NCBI RefSeq assembly: GCF_963676065.1
Contig: NZ_OY780933.1
Coordinates: forward strand, 1-64,000
DNA: 64,000 nucleotides
Origin: Maridesulfovibrio sp.
GTDB lineage: Bacteria; Desulfobacterota; Desulfovibrionia; Desulfovibrionales; Desulfovibrionaceae
Direction of reading: 5' to 3'
Part shown: piece after piece, positions 1 to 7,068 of the stretch
How positions within the stretch are numbered: the first letter of the stretch is position 1
Layout: each line of letters opens with the position of its first letter
Made by a program: the position numbers and the translations under genes
The notes under the pieces: generated by a model
What the model was told of the DNA's origin: nothing
The model's database searches: none
What the model saw: only the letters and a program-made list of their open reading frames with translations

Positions 1-180
1 CAGATCCGAAGGGGTGGGAACGTCAAATTCTTCTCCTTCCGTATGGCATTCTATTGCTTCCTGCACGTTGGCCACTAATTCATCTACAGTTGCCCCAGCG
101 GTAAAACAGCCTTTAAAATCATAGACTATTCCGCCGTAGTCGCTGTTTTCGTCTTTATGCACGATAACTGGATAATACAT
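1..180 (-). CDS. hicB: HicB-family antitoxin, C-terminus cut by window edge
   Basis: The first 60 codons are visible, starting at the ATG at 180 and running off the left edge. The opening MYYPVIVHKDE, then YGGIVYDFKGCFTAGAT and a following helix, is the typical HicB N-terminal fold (a degenerate RNase H fold). It lies 34 bases downstream of a HicA toxin gene in the toxin-first order. HicB antitoxins bind and neutralise HicA and usually repress their own operon through a C-terminal DNA-binding domain, which would lie outside the window. Family assignment is firm; operon autorepression is inferred from palindromes upstream of hicA. Confidence 0.85.
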   Translation of the reverse strand, partial: MYYPVIVHKDENSDYGGIVYDFKGCFTAGATVDELVANVQEAIECHTEGEEFDVPTPSDL

Positions 181-214
181 ATATATAACCTCTTTGAGAG
201 GGGCTTTCGCCCCC

Positions 215-400
215 CTATGTTAGAGTTACTTTACTTTGTTTCTCAATTGCCTTGATGGTTCCGAGAGGTAATCCTTTTTTCGGGTGGGGAACTATTGTTA
301 TCCTTCCGTCTGGATGTTTCATTTTCAGGTGGCTTCCTTTTGAATGAACCTCTTTAAACCCTGCCTTTTTGAGCTTCTTGATTATTTCCTTGCTGCCCAT
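215..400 (-). CDS. hicA: HicA-family mRNA interferase toxin
   Basis: A complete 61-residue protein, normal for HicA. The family is a small dsRBD-like fold that cleaves mRNA during translation, with one catalytic histidine in a G-S-H motif; here KGSHLKM places it at His24. The helix EIIKKLKKAGF and the strand GRITIVPHPKK are also typical. The gene precedes hicB, and its promoter is overlain by two perfect palindromes (413-423 and 441-461), which fits toxin-antitoxin autoregulation. It probably stabilises the surrounding integrated element, or acts in phage defence. Confidence 0.9.
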   Translation of the reverse strand: MGSKEIIKKLKKAGFKEVHSKGSHLKMKHPDGRITIVPHPKKGLPLGTIKAIEKQSKVTLT

Positions 401-406
401 GAATCT

Positions 407-461
407 TTTATACGCACAGTGCGCATTACGGTCAACAACTAAATGCGCATTATGCGCATTT
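407..461 (-). promoter_or_regulatory. hicA promoter with two palindromic operators
   Basis: On the minus strand a TTGACC box (430-435) and a TATAAA box (407-412) are separated by exactly 17 bases. The spacer holds the perfect 11-bp palindrome CGCACAGTGCG (413-423). A perfect 21-bp palindrome (441-461, arms AAATGCGCAT and ATGCGCATTT) lies just upstream of the -35. The boxes and palindromes are seen directly; binding by HicB is inferred from the family. A related palindrome occurs at 4984-4997. Confidence 0.75.
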
Positions 462-463
462 TT

Positions 464-655
464 TTAAATTAAACTATACTGCTGCTGCCGTTTACTATGC
501 CGCCGTTCCGGCTCCTGATCCATTTCAATATATTCATACTGGCCCACCAGATTAATGGGGACTGTCTGCCCGTTTTCCAATTTGATGCACTTGAGATCTT
601 CAAAAACAATCTGCTGAAGTCTGCCTTCAACCTTCAGGTATTTGCGTACTGCCAT
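464..655 (-). CDS. Hypothetical 63-residue protein of the mobile element
   Basis: I do not recognise the family. The ATG is preceded by TTTAGGAGAGCATC, a good ribosome-binding site, which supports this start. The protein is a short basic/acidic mix: a beta-like N-terminal half (KYLKVEGRLQQIVFEDLKC) and a charged tail (EPERRHSKRQQQ). It lies between the iteron-like region and hicA, in the same orientation as the replication gene. Its stop touches the hicA regulatory region. It could be a copy-control or DNA-binding accessory factor, but nothing in the sequence proves this. Confidence 0.55.
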   Translation of the reverse strand: MAVRKYLKVEGRLQQIVFEDLKCIKLENGQTVPINLVGQYEYIEMDQEPERRHSKRQQQYSLI

Positions 656-681
656 GATGCTCTCCTAAATCCTATGGGGGT

Positions 682-975
682 GGGGGCTTCGGAAAAGTGT
701 AATAAGTGTAATGGACATATTTTTCACACCTTAAACCACTGATATAACTTGCCAATTCCGATTACAAAAAAATGTAATAAAATGTAATGCAAAATGTAAT
801 GATCAACTATTTCAGCCTGTTGTGATTTTGGAAAATGTAAGCAAAAAGTGTAATGAAAATTACATAAAATTACATTTTTCATTACATTTTTTCTTTCAAT
901 TATCCCCTGCTATTACTAGTAGTTACTTAATTATATTATTTCAAATTACATTTATTACACTTTTCCGAAGCCCCC
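682..975. other. Candidate iteron-type replication origin bounded by a perfect 24-bp inverted repeat
   Basis: Two identical 24-base arms in inverted orientation (682-705 and 952-975, beginning GGGGGCTTCGG) enclose an AT-rich block. The hexamer TGTAAT occurs at 698, 707, 773, 783, 795 and 849. Its complement ATTACA occurs at 761, 859, 869, 881, 945 and 954. That makes twelve boxes, four of which overlap the arms. The block follows the element's primase/helicase gene and has no convincing ORF. Iteron clusters next to a replication gene are typical of initiator-controlled origins; this role is inferred. Confidence 0.6.
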
Positions 976-995
976 TACCGAGGGTAAATCTATCA

Positions 996-1027
996 TTTAC
1001 ACGCGCGTACGCGTACGCACGCGTAAA
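996..1027. repeat. Near-perfect 32-bp palindrome of alternating purine and pyrimidine
   Basis: The sequence runs from TTTACACGCG to ACGCGTAAA and is almost self-complementary, with the perfect core GCGTACGCGTACGC. Bases 998-1025 strictly alternate purine and pyrimidine, a composition known to favour Z-DNA or cruciform extrusion. It lies between the inverted-repeat block and the stop of the replication gene. It may be part of the origin, a protein-binding site, or a terminator without a T-run. Confidence 0.6.
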
Positions 1028-1050
1028 GTACTCCTAACAATAGGTTATGA

Positions 1051-3687
1051 TTAGTTTTTATCCTTAAATACCCAGCAACGGGTGGTCTTGCCGGTAATAC
1101 TGCTGGTCATGGGCCTGCCCTTATCCATCAGCTCATACTTTTTAGACTGCGGCAGCAGCTTCTTCAGGGCCTTCATATCCGGCAGTTCCTGCCCTCTTTC
1201 CCTGCAACGCTGGGTGAAGTGGTTCAGGTTAACGGCTATCTGCCCCTGATCAGCACTGTGGTTTAACCTGTACTCTGGTGAAGGGCATGCTTCAGTGTCC
1301 AGATACCTAAAGGTTTCCCAGAACTGTTCTATCATTGGATGATCTGCGGCAATACGATCCTCACGCAGTACCGCGCGGTGACGCAGGTAGTTCTGCAGCT
1401 GCTGAACCTTGGCATTATCAAAGGATGGAAACAGAACCTGAAGCGCGTGGCCACAAGCGGCAACCTGTGCGTGATTCTTCGCTATACGTTCGTTTTTCAA
1501 AACTTTTGAAAACTCGCCCTCGATGCGCTCGAAGGCTTCGAAGTATTTTTTCAAGATCTTCTTTTCATTTTTCAGGGCTGCAGCCAGAAAGCCGGAAACT
1601 TCTTCTACTGTTTGCCTTTCGAAGAAACGCGCTATTTCACGGGAGCCGGGGCCGTGGTGGGATTTATCTGCATGGCAATGAACTATGCGCTGCAGCAATG
1701 CTTCAGAGCCGTCCACCTCGGCATTCTGGGAGATAATAAGCGAAGCCTGAAACAATGATTCCTCGACTTCGTTATTGCGTCTGGCCACGCCCAGCGTACC
1801 CGTTCCACGGCCGTTAAAGAATGGCTTGCAATCGTCAAAGTTAAACTGCACCTGCTTGCCGTTGCTGATCCCGGAATCACGGTCTGATTCAATGATAACA
1901 ACGGGCAGGTTTGAGATCTGGTTAAACGCCCTGCGCCGTCCAGCCGTGGTGGCCTTCATAACGTCAAAGCCCTCATAAAGACGGCCAACCAGCTTCCACA
2001 GGAATTCAAGTGTGGTTGATTTACCAGCGCCCGGATCCCCGGTGTACTCAAAGAAGGGAAAGGACATTTGTTCCTTGCGGATCTGCTGCACGAACAGTGA
2101 GCCAAGCCAGAAAGACAGCAAAGCAACTCCCTGCCAGTGGAACGCCTGCAGGTACTGATCAAACCACTTAGGATCGAATTCTCCATCACCGGAAATCTTG
2201 ATTGACTTCAGACCGGGACGGATAAACTGTTTACCCAGATCAAAGAACTTATCTTCATTGAGAGGAATTTCACGGCCTTTATGATAGGCCACGGTAGGAT
2301 AAATATACGCTTCGGCCGCGCTATCATATCCAATGTAAGGCACGGACCGGACAACCGGAAGCTGATTCCGGAGCCAGCGCCCTGTCAAAATACGCATGTC
2401 GGCCGGGGAGCCGTTGAAGATCCCGCCGCCGGTTCTGTTCAGCAGGGCCTTATGAAAGGCATCAGCGGAAGCAATGTGCGTACCTTCAAGGCGGACCACT
2501 TCCGGCTCACCCTTCGGGGTGTTGATCTTGAACACGTACCATTGTTCGTCCAGAATTTCGTCAACTTCACGGTACATGCACTGCGGATCCCGATTGCAAA
2601 TTTCCATCACATCACAATTGGCCAAGAAAATCGGAAGGCTGGTTTCCTCGGTTATTTCGTCACCCTGCAAATCTTCGATCAGTTGGGATATATCCACGCT
2701 TACGCTGTACGTTCTGGACCTGAAGCCGATAACGAAACGTTTGGAAGTTCTGCGGCAGTACTGGTGATAAGCATACTCTTCAACCGTTTCGGCCATGAAG
2801 AGTTTACCGAGGTAACGGCATTCGGCCATAAACTTAGCGTTGATCTTTTTAGCGCGGTGAAGATCGTCCCAGTCCATGTCTGCCGGAGGAAGATACACTT
2901 CAACTTTTTCCCCCATGGCACGAAGCTTTTGGGCATGTTTGGGAATATACTTCCTGCCGGCATGGTCACCATCAAGAGCAAGAACCCAGATTATGCCTTT
3001 GCCCTTATGCTCTTCTATAAATGTTTCAGGAAAGTGGTTGCTGCTGAAGGCTGCAATTGTTTTGTAGTCATAATGATAAAGAGCAATTGAATGGAAAATA
3101 CCTTCCACCCAAAACACCTTATCCCCTTCTTTCAGTTCTTGACCGGGGGGTGCCCATGCGTCCCCCTTATAAAGTGATTTATTTTGTTTCCTGCGGCCGC
3201 CAAAATGAGCCTTACGGCCGTCCTTTTTGGTTTTATCAATCAGCCTTTCCCAGTAGCGGGTTCGTTCCGGATCAATATAGAAACGGACCGTGTTGCAGAA
3301 TTCATTTATGCCGGGCAGCTGAAGCGAACCCTGTTCATACCAGCCACGAATCAGCGAGATATCAAAGCCGCGATCCATACCCATATATGCATTAGCGGTC
3401 CGGTTCGGTTCCTGCTCCGTGGCCGGGAAGCGTTTGGAGAAGTTGGTGAAGATTTCCGGGAATAGTTCCCGTGTTGCCTCCTCGTATCCGCAATTATTCA
3501 GCCGGTTGCACTTCACAACCCACGGCTTTTCTTTGGAAACAAAGCATTCCTTTTTTCCGCACGATGGGCATTTGCCCTGGATAAACATGTTTCCGGTTTC
3601 CCGGAACTGAAACTGCGGATCCGTGCGGAGCGCTTCGACGAGCTCGGCGATATTAATCGCGGGGGAGTTTGGATTATTCTTGGTCAC
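1051..3687 (-). CDS. Element replication protein: zinc finger, TOPRIM primase and P-loop ATPase/helicase
   Basis: A large replication protein of the kind found on phages, satellites and integrative elements. Numbering is from the upstream in-frame ATG at 3708. Domains in order: a Zn-ribbon (Cys47, Cys50, Cys67, Cys73); a TOPRIM-like domain with WVEG (Glu203) and LALDGDHAG (Asp247, Asp249); and a P-loop ATPase with Walker A GDPGAGKST at 558-566. I prefer the GTG at 3687 (878 residues) because GAGG lies seven bases before it; the ATG at 3708 gives 885. The gene overlaps the end of the preceding small gene, implying translational coupling. It is probably the primase-helicase that fires the origin candidate just downstream. 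Confidence 0.85.
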   Translation of the reverse strand: MTKNNPNSPAINIAELVEALRTDPQFQFRETGNMFIQGKCPSCGKKECFVSKEKPWVVKCNRLNNCGYEEATRELFPEIFTNFSKRFPATEQEPNRTANAYMGMDRGFDISLIRGWYEQGSLQLPGINEFCNTVRFYIDPERTRYWERLIDKTKKDGRKAHFGGRRKQNKSLYKGDAWAPPGQELKEGDKVFWVEGIFHSIALYHYDYKTIAAFSSNHFPETFIEEHKGKGIIWVLALDGDHAGRKYIPKHAQKLRAMGEKVEVYLPPADMDWDDLHRAKKINAKFMAECRYLGKLFMAETVEEYAYHQYCRRTSKRFVIGFRSRTYSVSVDISQLIEDLQGDEITEETSLPIFLANCDVMEICNRDPQCMYREVDEILDEQWYVFKINTPKGEPEVVRLEGTHIASADAFHKALLNRTGGGIFNGSPADMRILTGRWLRNQLPVVRSVPYIGYDSAAEAYIYPTVAYHKGREIPLNEDKFFDLGKQFIRPGLKSIKISGDGEFDPKWFDQYLQAFHWQGVALLSFWLGSLFVQQIRKEQMSFPFFEYTGDPGAGKSTTLEFLWKLVGRLYEGFDVMKATTAGRRRAFNQISNLPVVIIESDRDSGISNGKQVQFNFDDCKPFFNGRGTGTLGVARRNNEVEESLFQASLIISQNAEVDGSEALLQRIVHCHADKSHHGPGSREIARFFERQTVEEVSGFLAAALKNEKKILKKYFEAFERIEGEFSKVLKNERIAKNHAQVAACGHALQVLFPSFDNAKVQQLQNYLRHRAVLREDRIAADHPMIEQFWETFRYLDTEACPSPEYRLNHSADQGQIAVNLNHFTQRCRERGQELPDMKALKKLLPQSKKYELMDKGRPMTSSITGKTTRCWVFKDKN

Positions 3688-3985
3688 TGGGCACCTCGTC
3701 AAAGTCAAAATTAATTTTCACGACTTCACCGTGCTGGCCGAAGCAATCAAGGCAAGCTTTGCGATCAGCTTTGCCCAGATCCCCGCTGTGCCAGAGTTCT
3801 GCGCCTCCAATCTTGGTATAAAGGCGATCCCCGGAGTAACCACAAGAAAGGGTTACATCCCGGCCGGGAGTAAGATATTTAAGCTGGAACTGTCTTTCCG
3901 GTTTACGCAATTCATATTTTTTTGTGCCGTTCTTGTACTGCTCGAAGTATTCTTTTTTCAGTGGGATAAAGAGAGGTCTAGCCAT
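3674..3985 (-). CDS. ASCH-like small protein of the mobile element
   Basis: 103 residues beginning MARPLFIPLKKEYFEQYKNG, with GGAGG six bases before the ATG. The layout suggests the ASCH fold, which is associated with RNA binding: an N-terminal strand, the segment KKYELRKPERQF, then TPGRDVTLSCGYSG. The ATG sits three bases upstream of the stop of the preceding gene, and the 3' end overlaps the start of the replication gene. It is therefore part of a tightly packed early operon. Family assignment is moderate and the cellular role is unknown. Confidence 0.6.
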   Translation of the reverse strand: MARPLFIPLKKEYFEQYKNGTKKYELRKPERQFQLKYLTPGRDVTLSCGYSGDRLYTKIGGAELWHSGDLGKADRKACLDCFGQHGEVVKINFDFDEVPSDQE

Positions 3986-4358
3986 TTTGCACCTCCGCAA
4001 GTTTAGCCAGTGCAGCAGTCCTGCCAATACGCCGGGGATGGATTACCAGTACGTGCTTTCTTTTTTTTAACTTCAGAGGAAAGACCCTGCGCGCAGGAAC
4101 TTCAGGATAAAGCTGATTCAATTTTGCAATTGCAGATCTAATTTCAACCAGTGATTTTTTAGGATTGTGATCAATAAAGACATCAAGAATCTGCCTTCTG
4201 GGGCTAACCTTATTTGGGGGAGTAGTGTCTACGTCTAAGTGTTTTGATTTCCCCGAATAGCAGTAAAAAATATTGTCAGATACCCGCTGGTTGATTTCTA
4301 TGCATAAGCTGGCCAGTTCCACCATTGCCTCATGAAGTTCAGGATCAAGCTTAAACAT
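3978..4358 (-). CDS. Hypothetical protein, early operon of the element
   Basis: I chose the ATG at 4358 (MFKLDPELHEAM, 126 residues) because GAGG lies seven bases upstream; an upstream in-frame ATG at 4370 has weaker support. The protein is helical at the N-terminus and very basic at the C-terminus (KLKKRKHVLVIHPRR), which would suit nucleic-acid binding. It overlaps the preceding gene by 8 bases and the following gene by 8 bases. I do not recognise a family. Confidence 0.6.
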   Translation of the reverse strand: MFKLDPELHEAMVELASLCIEINQRVSDNIFYCYSGKSKHLDVDTTPPNKVSPRRQILDVFIDHNPKKSLVEIRSAIAKLNQLYPEVPARRVFPLKLKKRKHVLVIHPRRIGRTAALAKLAEVQNG

Positions 4359-4599
4359 GCGCCACCTCACTAGGAATATAAGAAGTCTCAGTCCGCACAG
4401 TTACCCGAAACAACTTTTTATCCCCCTTGGAATCCGTCACCTCAATGGGCGGCATGTCGTCAAATTCGTCCTGAGATTGAACCATTCCAACTTCCGCTTC
4501 TTCTTCCGCAAACAGCCCGACAGCTACAGCCATACTCGGGCAGGTGTAGATTCCGTCTTCCGCATCATCATTAAGAAATTTTACTGAGAACCTTTCCAT
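4351..4599 (-). CDS. Hypothetical acidic 82-residue protein, early operon
   Basis: It starts MERFSVKFLNDDAED after GGAGGGGAAGAGTA. Its ATG shares an A with the TAA stop of the reading frame that ends the preceding gene (TAATG), a classic coupled junction. The protein is acidic and has no recognisable motif. The coupled junction matters because it shows which frame the upstream gene is supposed to end in (see 4599-4801). Confidence 0.55.
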   Translation of the reverse strand: MERFSVKFLNDDAEDGIYTCPSMAVAVGLFAEEEAEVGMVQSQDEFDDMPPIEVTDSKGDKKLFRVTVRTETSYIPSEVAHV

Positions 4600-4801
4600 T
4601 ACTCTTCCCCTCCATTTTCAATATCAATTGCATTATCCAAAACAACCGCACTGGAACACACCGCCTCTTTAATAAAGGCCAAAGAATCTTGGCCCCGGGG
4701 GCGACTTCGCTGTCGGGTAGTTTTTGAAGTGTCTGCAATGCGCAGCAGGAATCTTGAAGGAAATGGATTGCCTGATCGGCGGTAAGGTCTTGTCTGGCCA
4801 T
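4599..4801 (-). pseudogene. Small element gene with a probable one-base frameshift
   Basis: The ATG at 4801 follows GGAGGCTATC, a strong ribosome-binding site. The first ~36 codons (MARQDLTADQAIHFLQDSCC...) look genuine. After the tract CCCCCGGGG (about 4693-4701) this frame becomes unlikely and runs into the next gene. The -1 frame then reads QDSLAFIKEAVCSSAVVLD...ENGGEE and stops exactly at TAATG of the next gene. One extra base in the C/G tract would join the two parts into a protein of about 67 residues. This is either a real mutation, a sequencing error in a homopolymer tract, or frameshifting during expression. The function is unknown. Confidence 0.6.
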
Positions 4802-4983
4802 GATAGCCTCCGTTGTAGATTTAGGTTTCGGCAGCTCGTAGACCCAAAAAAAGAGCAGCCAGAATTCCTAACACCTACAACAGTGCCCCCAGTCCTCACG
4901 GAAAGGGGATTCTGGCCGCTCTGTCTATCAGGATGGAAGTACAGAAAATAAACTGCACCTATCCTGTCAGATTCATTACGGGG

Positions 4984-4997
4984 TGCGCTAATGCGCA
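4984..4997. promoter_or_regulatory. TGCGC(N4)GCGCA palindrome resembling the hicA operator
   Basis: The site reads TGCGCTAATGCGCA and differs little from the TGCGCATTATGCGCA core of the 441-461 palindrome by hicA. CATTACGG also occurs just upstream of both sites. It lies in the 356-base region between the leftward early operon (start 4801) and the rightward SWIM gene (start 5158), so one regulator may act at both places. Binding is inferred. Confidence 0.45.
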
Positions 4998-5072
4998 ATA
5001 AAAAATCTCCGGTAAGGCTGGAGCACACCGTTGTAGAATTAGGAAGCTCAGAATGCCCTGAAACGGGAAATA

Positions 5073-5101
5073 TTGTCAAGTGAGTAGGATAGGCTATCCT
5101 A
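5073..5101 (+). promoter_or_regulatory. Promoter of the SWIM gene with 17-bp operator
   Basis: TTGTCA (5073-5078) and TATCCT (5095-5100) are 16 bases apart and point at the gene at 5158. A perfect palindrome TAGGATAG-G-CTATCCTA (5085-5101) covers the -10 box, so a bound protein would block polymerase. The palindrome belongs to the five-member operator family of this element (see 7345, 7402, 7986 and 8019). Confidence 0.7.
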
Positions 5102-5118
5102 GCCTGTGAATATTCGTT

Positions 5119-5156
5119 ATAAGAATGACCCACTAATTCTATAAGGAGATTCTTAT
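5119..5156 (+). promoter_or_regulatory. Alternative hairpins around the SWIM gene ribosome-binding site
   Basis: ATAAGAAT (5119-5126) can pair with ATTCTTAT (5149-5156), enclosing the AAGGAG Shine-Dalgarno (5143-5148) and ending just before the ATG at 5158. The same AGAAT can instead pair with ATTCT at 5136-5140, leaving the site open. Two mutually exclusive folds suggest translational control; no ligand or partner is known. Confidence 0.4.
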
Positions 5157-5157
5157 T

Positions 5158-5838
5158 ATGACTGACAGCTATATTATCGAAGTGGCCAACTGCGGAAGCA
5201 GCAACCAGACGGTTAACCTTAAAACCATTTCCTGCACCTGTATGGACTGGAAAACACGCAGAGCGCAGCAGCCGCAAAACTCTCCTATCAGACTTTGCAA
5301 ACACCTCATTGCTGCAATTTGTGAATATGGCCTTGAAGGAGAATACCCAGAAGAAGACCTGCAAGCCCTCTATAAAAAGAAAAAAGGTTTCCCGTTCCCG
5401 AAGGCCACGCTTTCCACTCTCGCTAAAGAATACTTCAACGCGGATCTGACTGAAGAAGACGAAAAAAGACTCCACTTCCTTTTTGGTGATAAAAACGCTT
5501 TCAGCGCATTCAGCACTTTTCAAAAGCTCACTGAAAAAGGTGAAACCGCCTTTCGCTCTTCTGAAAATAAAACCATACATCAAGCCTGCCAACGTCTTGC
5601 TTGGTTCGGTGCTGCTGAGTGCTGCAAAGACAAACCTGCAAAGGATTTGCTTGAAGCGTTGGAACTCTCCGAACTGAAAGGGCTTGGCTCCGCGCTGGGT
5701 GAAAATTTCGCCCAAAAGAAAAAGGGAATCGCTACCCTTTCCGAACATCCGGATCTTAATTCCGCTTTTACTGAAGCAGGATTCAAGAAAGAAGATTTTT
5801 TTATCCTGAAGCCGCTTAATCTGGATATGTTGCGGTAG
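5158..5838 (+). CDS. SWIM zinc-finger protein carried by the element
   Basis: A 226-residue protein with a SWIM-type zinc motif near its N-terminus: Cys26-x-Cys28, then 18 residues, then Cys47-x-His49 (SCTCMDW ... RLCKHLIAA). SWIM fingers mediate DNA or protein contacts in diverse proteins. The remaining ~175 residues are lysine/glutamate-rich and mostly helical by appearance, with no fold I recognise. The ribosome-binding site is AAGGAG. The gene stands alone on the plus strand, has its own operator-covered promoter and ends at a strong terminator. That is the pattern of a tightly repressed cargo or induction gene. Function unknown. Confidence 0.75.
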   Translation: MTDSYIIEVANCGSSNQTVNLKTISCTCMDWKTRRAQQPQNSPIRLCKHLIAAICEYGLEGEYPEEDLQALYKKKKGFPFPKATLSTLAKEYFNADLTEEDEKRLHFLFGDKNAFSAFSTFQKLTEKGETAFRSSENKTIHQACQRLAWFGAAECCKDKPAKDLLEALELSELKGLGSALGENFAQKKKGIATLSEHPDLNSAFTEAGFKKEDFFILKPLNLDMLR

Positions 5839-5894
5839 CTCTGGGAACTCATTTCTTTTCAATACGAATCTTCTCATTTTTCACCCTTCATAAA

Positions 5895-5929
5895 AAAACG
5901 CCCTTTCCAGCCACTGGTCAGGGCGTTTT
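5895..5929. terminator. Bidirectional intrinsic terminator
   Basis: The arms AAAACGCCCT (5895-5904) and AGGGCGTTTT (5920-5929) form a 10-bp stem with A and T runs on the two sides. It lies between the convergent genes ending at 5838 (plus) and 5953 (minus). Confidence 0.85.
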
Positions 5930-5952
5930 CAATTTCTCTTAAAACCAATTTT

Positions 5953-6183
5953 CTACTTTAACTTATCAACGATCTTTCCGAGTTTATTTATCATCCCAGA
6001 CGCTACTTTTAGAGTTGCTTCACAGTTCTTTGGTAGCGGCTGCTTTGGAACTCTAACCGGATAAAATGTGTCGCTTGCACCTTCGTAAACCAGCTCATAA
6101 CCAAAAATTTGAAGCCCCCTATTTGCTATGAGCAATGCGCCGGATTCCTGAAATTCATGAGTTGGGACTCTTTCTTTTTTCAT
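5953..6183 (-). CDS. Hypothetical protein, second copy of a tandem duplication
   Basis: 76 residues. The segment FQESGALLIANRGLQIFGY followed by SDTFYPVR aligns with FSESGLFQVVNTVLHLFGH and SDSFYPAR in the neighbour at 6180-6404. The two genes are clearly paralogues, and their ATGA overlap shows a coupled pair. The family is unknown to me; small proteins of this look occur in phage-like regions of Desulfovibrio. The C-terminus (GMINKLGKIVDKLK) could be an amphipathic helix. Confidence 0.6.
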   Translation of the reverse strand: MKKERVPTHEFQESGALLIANRGLQIFGYELVYEGASDTFYPVRVPKQPLPKNCEATLKVASGMINKLGKIVDKLK

Positions 6184-6404
6184 ATTGGATCCTGATACTT
6201 TTCACGCAGAAAGGTCTTTTGAATCCGGTCATACATCTTTGAATTCATTTCCTCAGAAAAGCCCCTGAATTTACATCTTGCTGGATAAAATGAGTCTGTT
6301 TCTTTGTCGTAGCAAAGGGCGTGGCCAAACAAATGGAGAACCGTATTTACAACTTGAAACAACCCAGACTCTGAAAACTCTTTGTAAGAAATTCGTTCAA
6401 TCAT
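6180..6404 (-). CDS. Hypothetical protein, first copy of a tandem duplication
   Basis: 74 residues, paralogous to the following gene over the E-S-G ... hydrophobic helix ... FG ... D-S/T-FYP core. The overlap with that gene is ATGA. The C-terminal tails differ completely, so only the ~45-residue core is under common constraint. It sits between the duplicated partner and the CII-like regulator. No function can be assigned. Confidence 0.6.
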   Translation of the reverse strand: MIERISYKEFSESGLFQVVNTVLHLFGHALCYDKETDSFYPARCKFRGFSEEMNSKMYDRIQKTFLREKYQDPI

Positions 6405-6551
6405 AATTTTAATTTTCTGCGGCCCTCCCTCGGAGATTCCGCGCCGTGCGCAGTTGTTAGGGGAGGTGGGGGTGCGGGAGGACCACAGAAGTAAGCCGGT
6501 TAACCCTATTCCGACAGGCTTGGTTTAGGAGAAGGTTTATTTTGAGATGCT

Positions 6552-7055
6552 TTACGCTTTAGATTTTTTAACTTTCAGAGAGAGAAAACGTTCATGCATG
6601 CGCAGCTTGCCCAGCATGCAGATCCCCTTTGCTACGACTTCGCAGACTTCCCTGATAACCCTGCGAATCTCAGTGAGCTTGATTTCATTGTCTTCTATTG
6701 TTGCGCCCACTTCTTTGCCCACATCGCTAGTTTCCTTGAGGAGTTCCGCTGCTTCCTTCAATAATTCAGGGCAATCCATTTCATGATAAATTGGCTGGTG
6801 CATGTCTTTATCCGCTTGAACAATCAGCCATAGAATTATGATATTGTTGTCCAGAAATTTGCATAGCTTGGGAATTTTTTCATAGCTGGTGTAGTATTCT
6901 TCTACGGAAAAAACGCGGTGACAGTGTGACTCGGAATAGCCCATCTCTTCTCTTACTTCCGCTTCAGTCTTGCCGCTCACCTTCAGGGCCAGCCGAAAAG
7001 CCTCGTATGCTGTAATGTTTATCAGGTCTCTTGGATCAACCATTTCAGTATTCAT
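6552..7055 (-). CDS. Phage CII-like transcriptional regulator
   Basis: 167 residues. The N-terminal half resembles the phage regulatory CII/CP76 family: ITAYEAFRLALKVSGKTEAEVREEMGYS with a helix-turn-helix-like segment, then PKLCKFLDNNIIILWLIVQAD. The C-terminal half is a long acidic/hydrophobic heptad pattern (LLKEAAELLKETSDVGKEV...), probably a coiled coil for oligomerisation. It is the second gene leftward from the divergent control region at 7345-7418. This matches the cII position of temperate elements and suggests a role in choosing or timing the lysogenic programme. Family assignment is moderate. Confidence 0.65.
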   Translation of the reverse strand: MNTEMVDPRDLINITAYEAFRLALKVSGKTEAEVREEMGYSESHCHRVFSVEEYYTSYEKIPKLCKFLDNNIIILWLIVQADKDMHQPIYHEMDCPELLKEAAELLKETSDVGKEVGATIEDNEIKLTEIRRVIREVCEVVAKGICMLGKLRMHERFLSLKVKKSKA

Positions 7056-7068
7056 TTTTTAACCCTTC

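Noticed and set aside
2281..3090. 269-codon plus-strand frame inside the replication gene
   Set aside because: The minus strand has the zinc finger and TOPRIM motifs; the plus frame is a shadow.
4669..5877. Long minus-strand open frame (402 codons) across the SWIM gene
   Set aside because: It is the opposite strand of the SWIM gene, which has a promoter, ribosome-binding site and zinc motif; the translated product looks random and contains no family motif.
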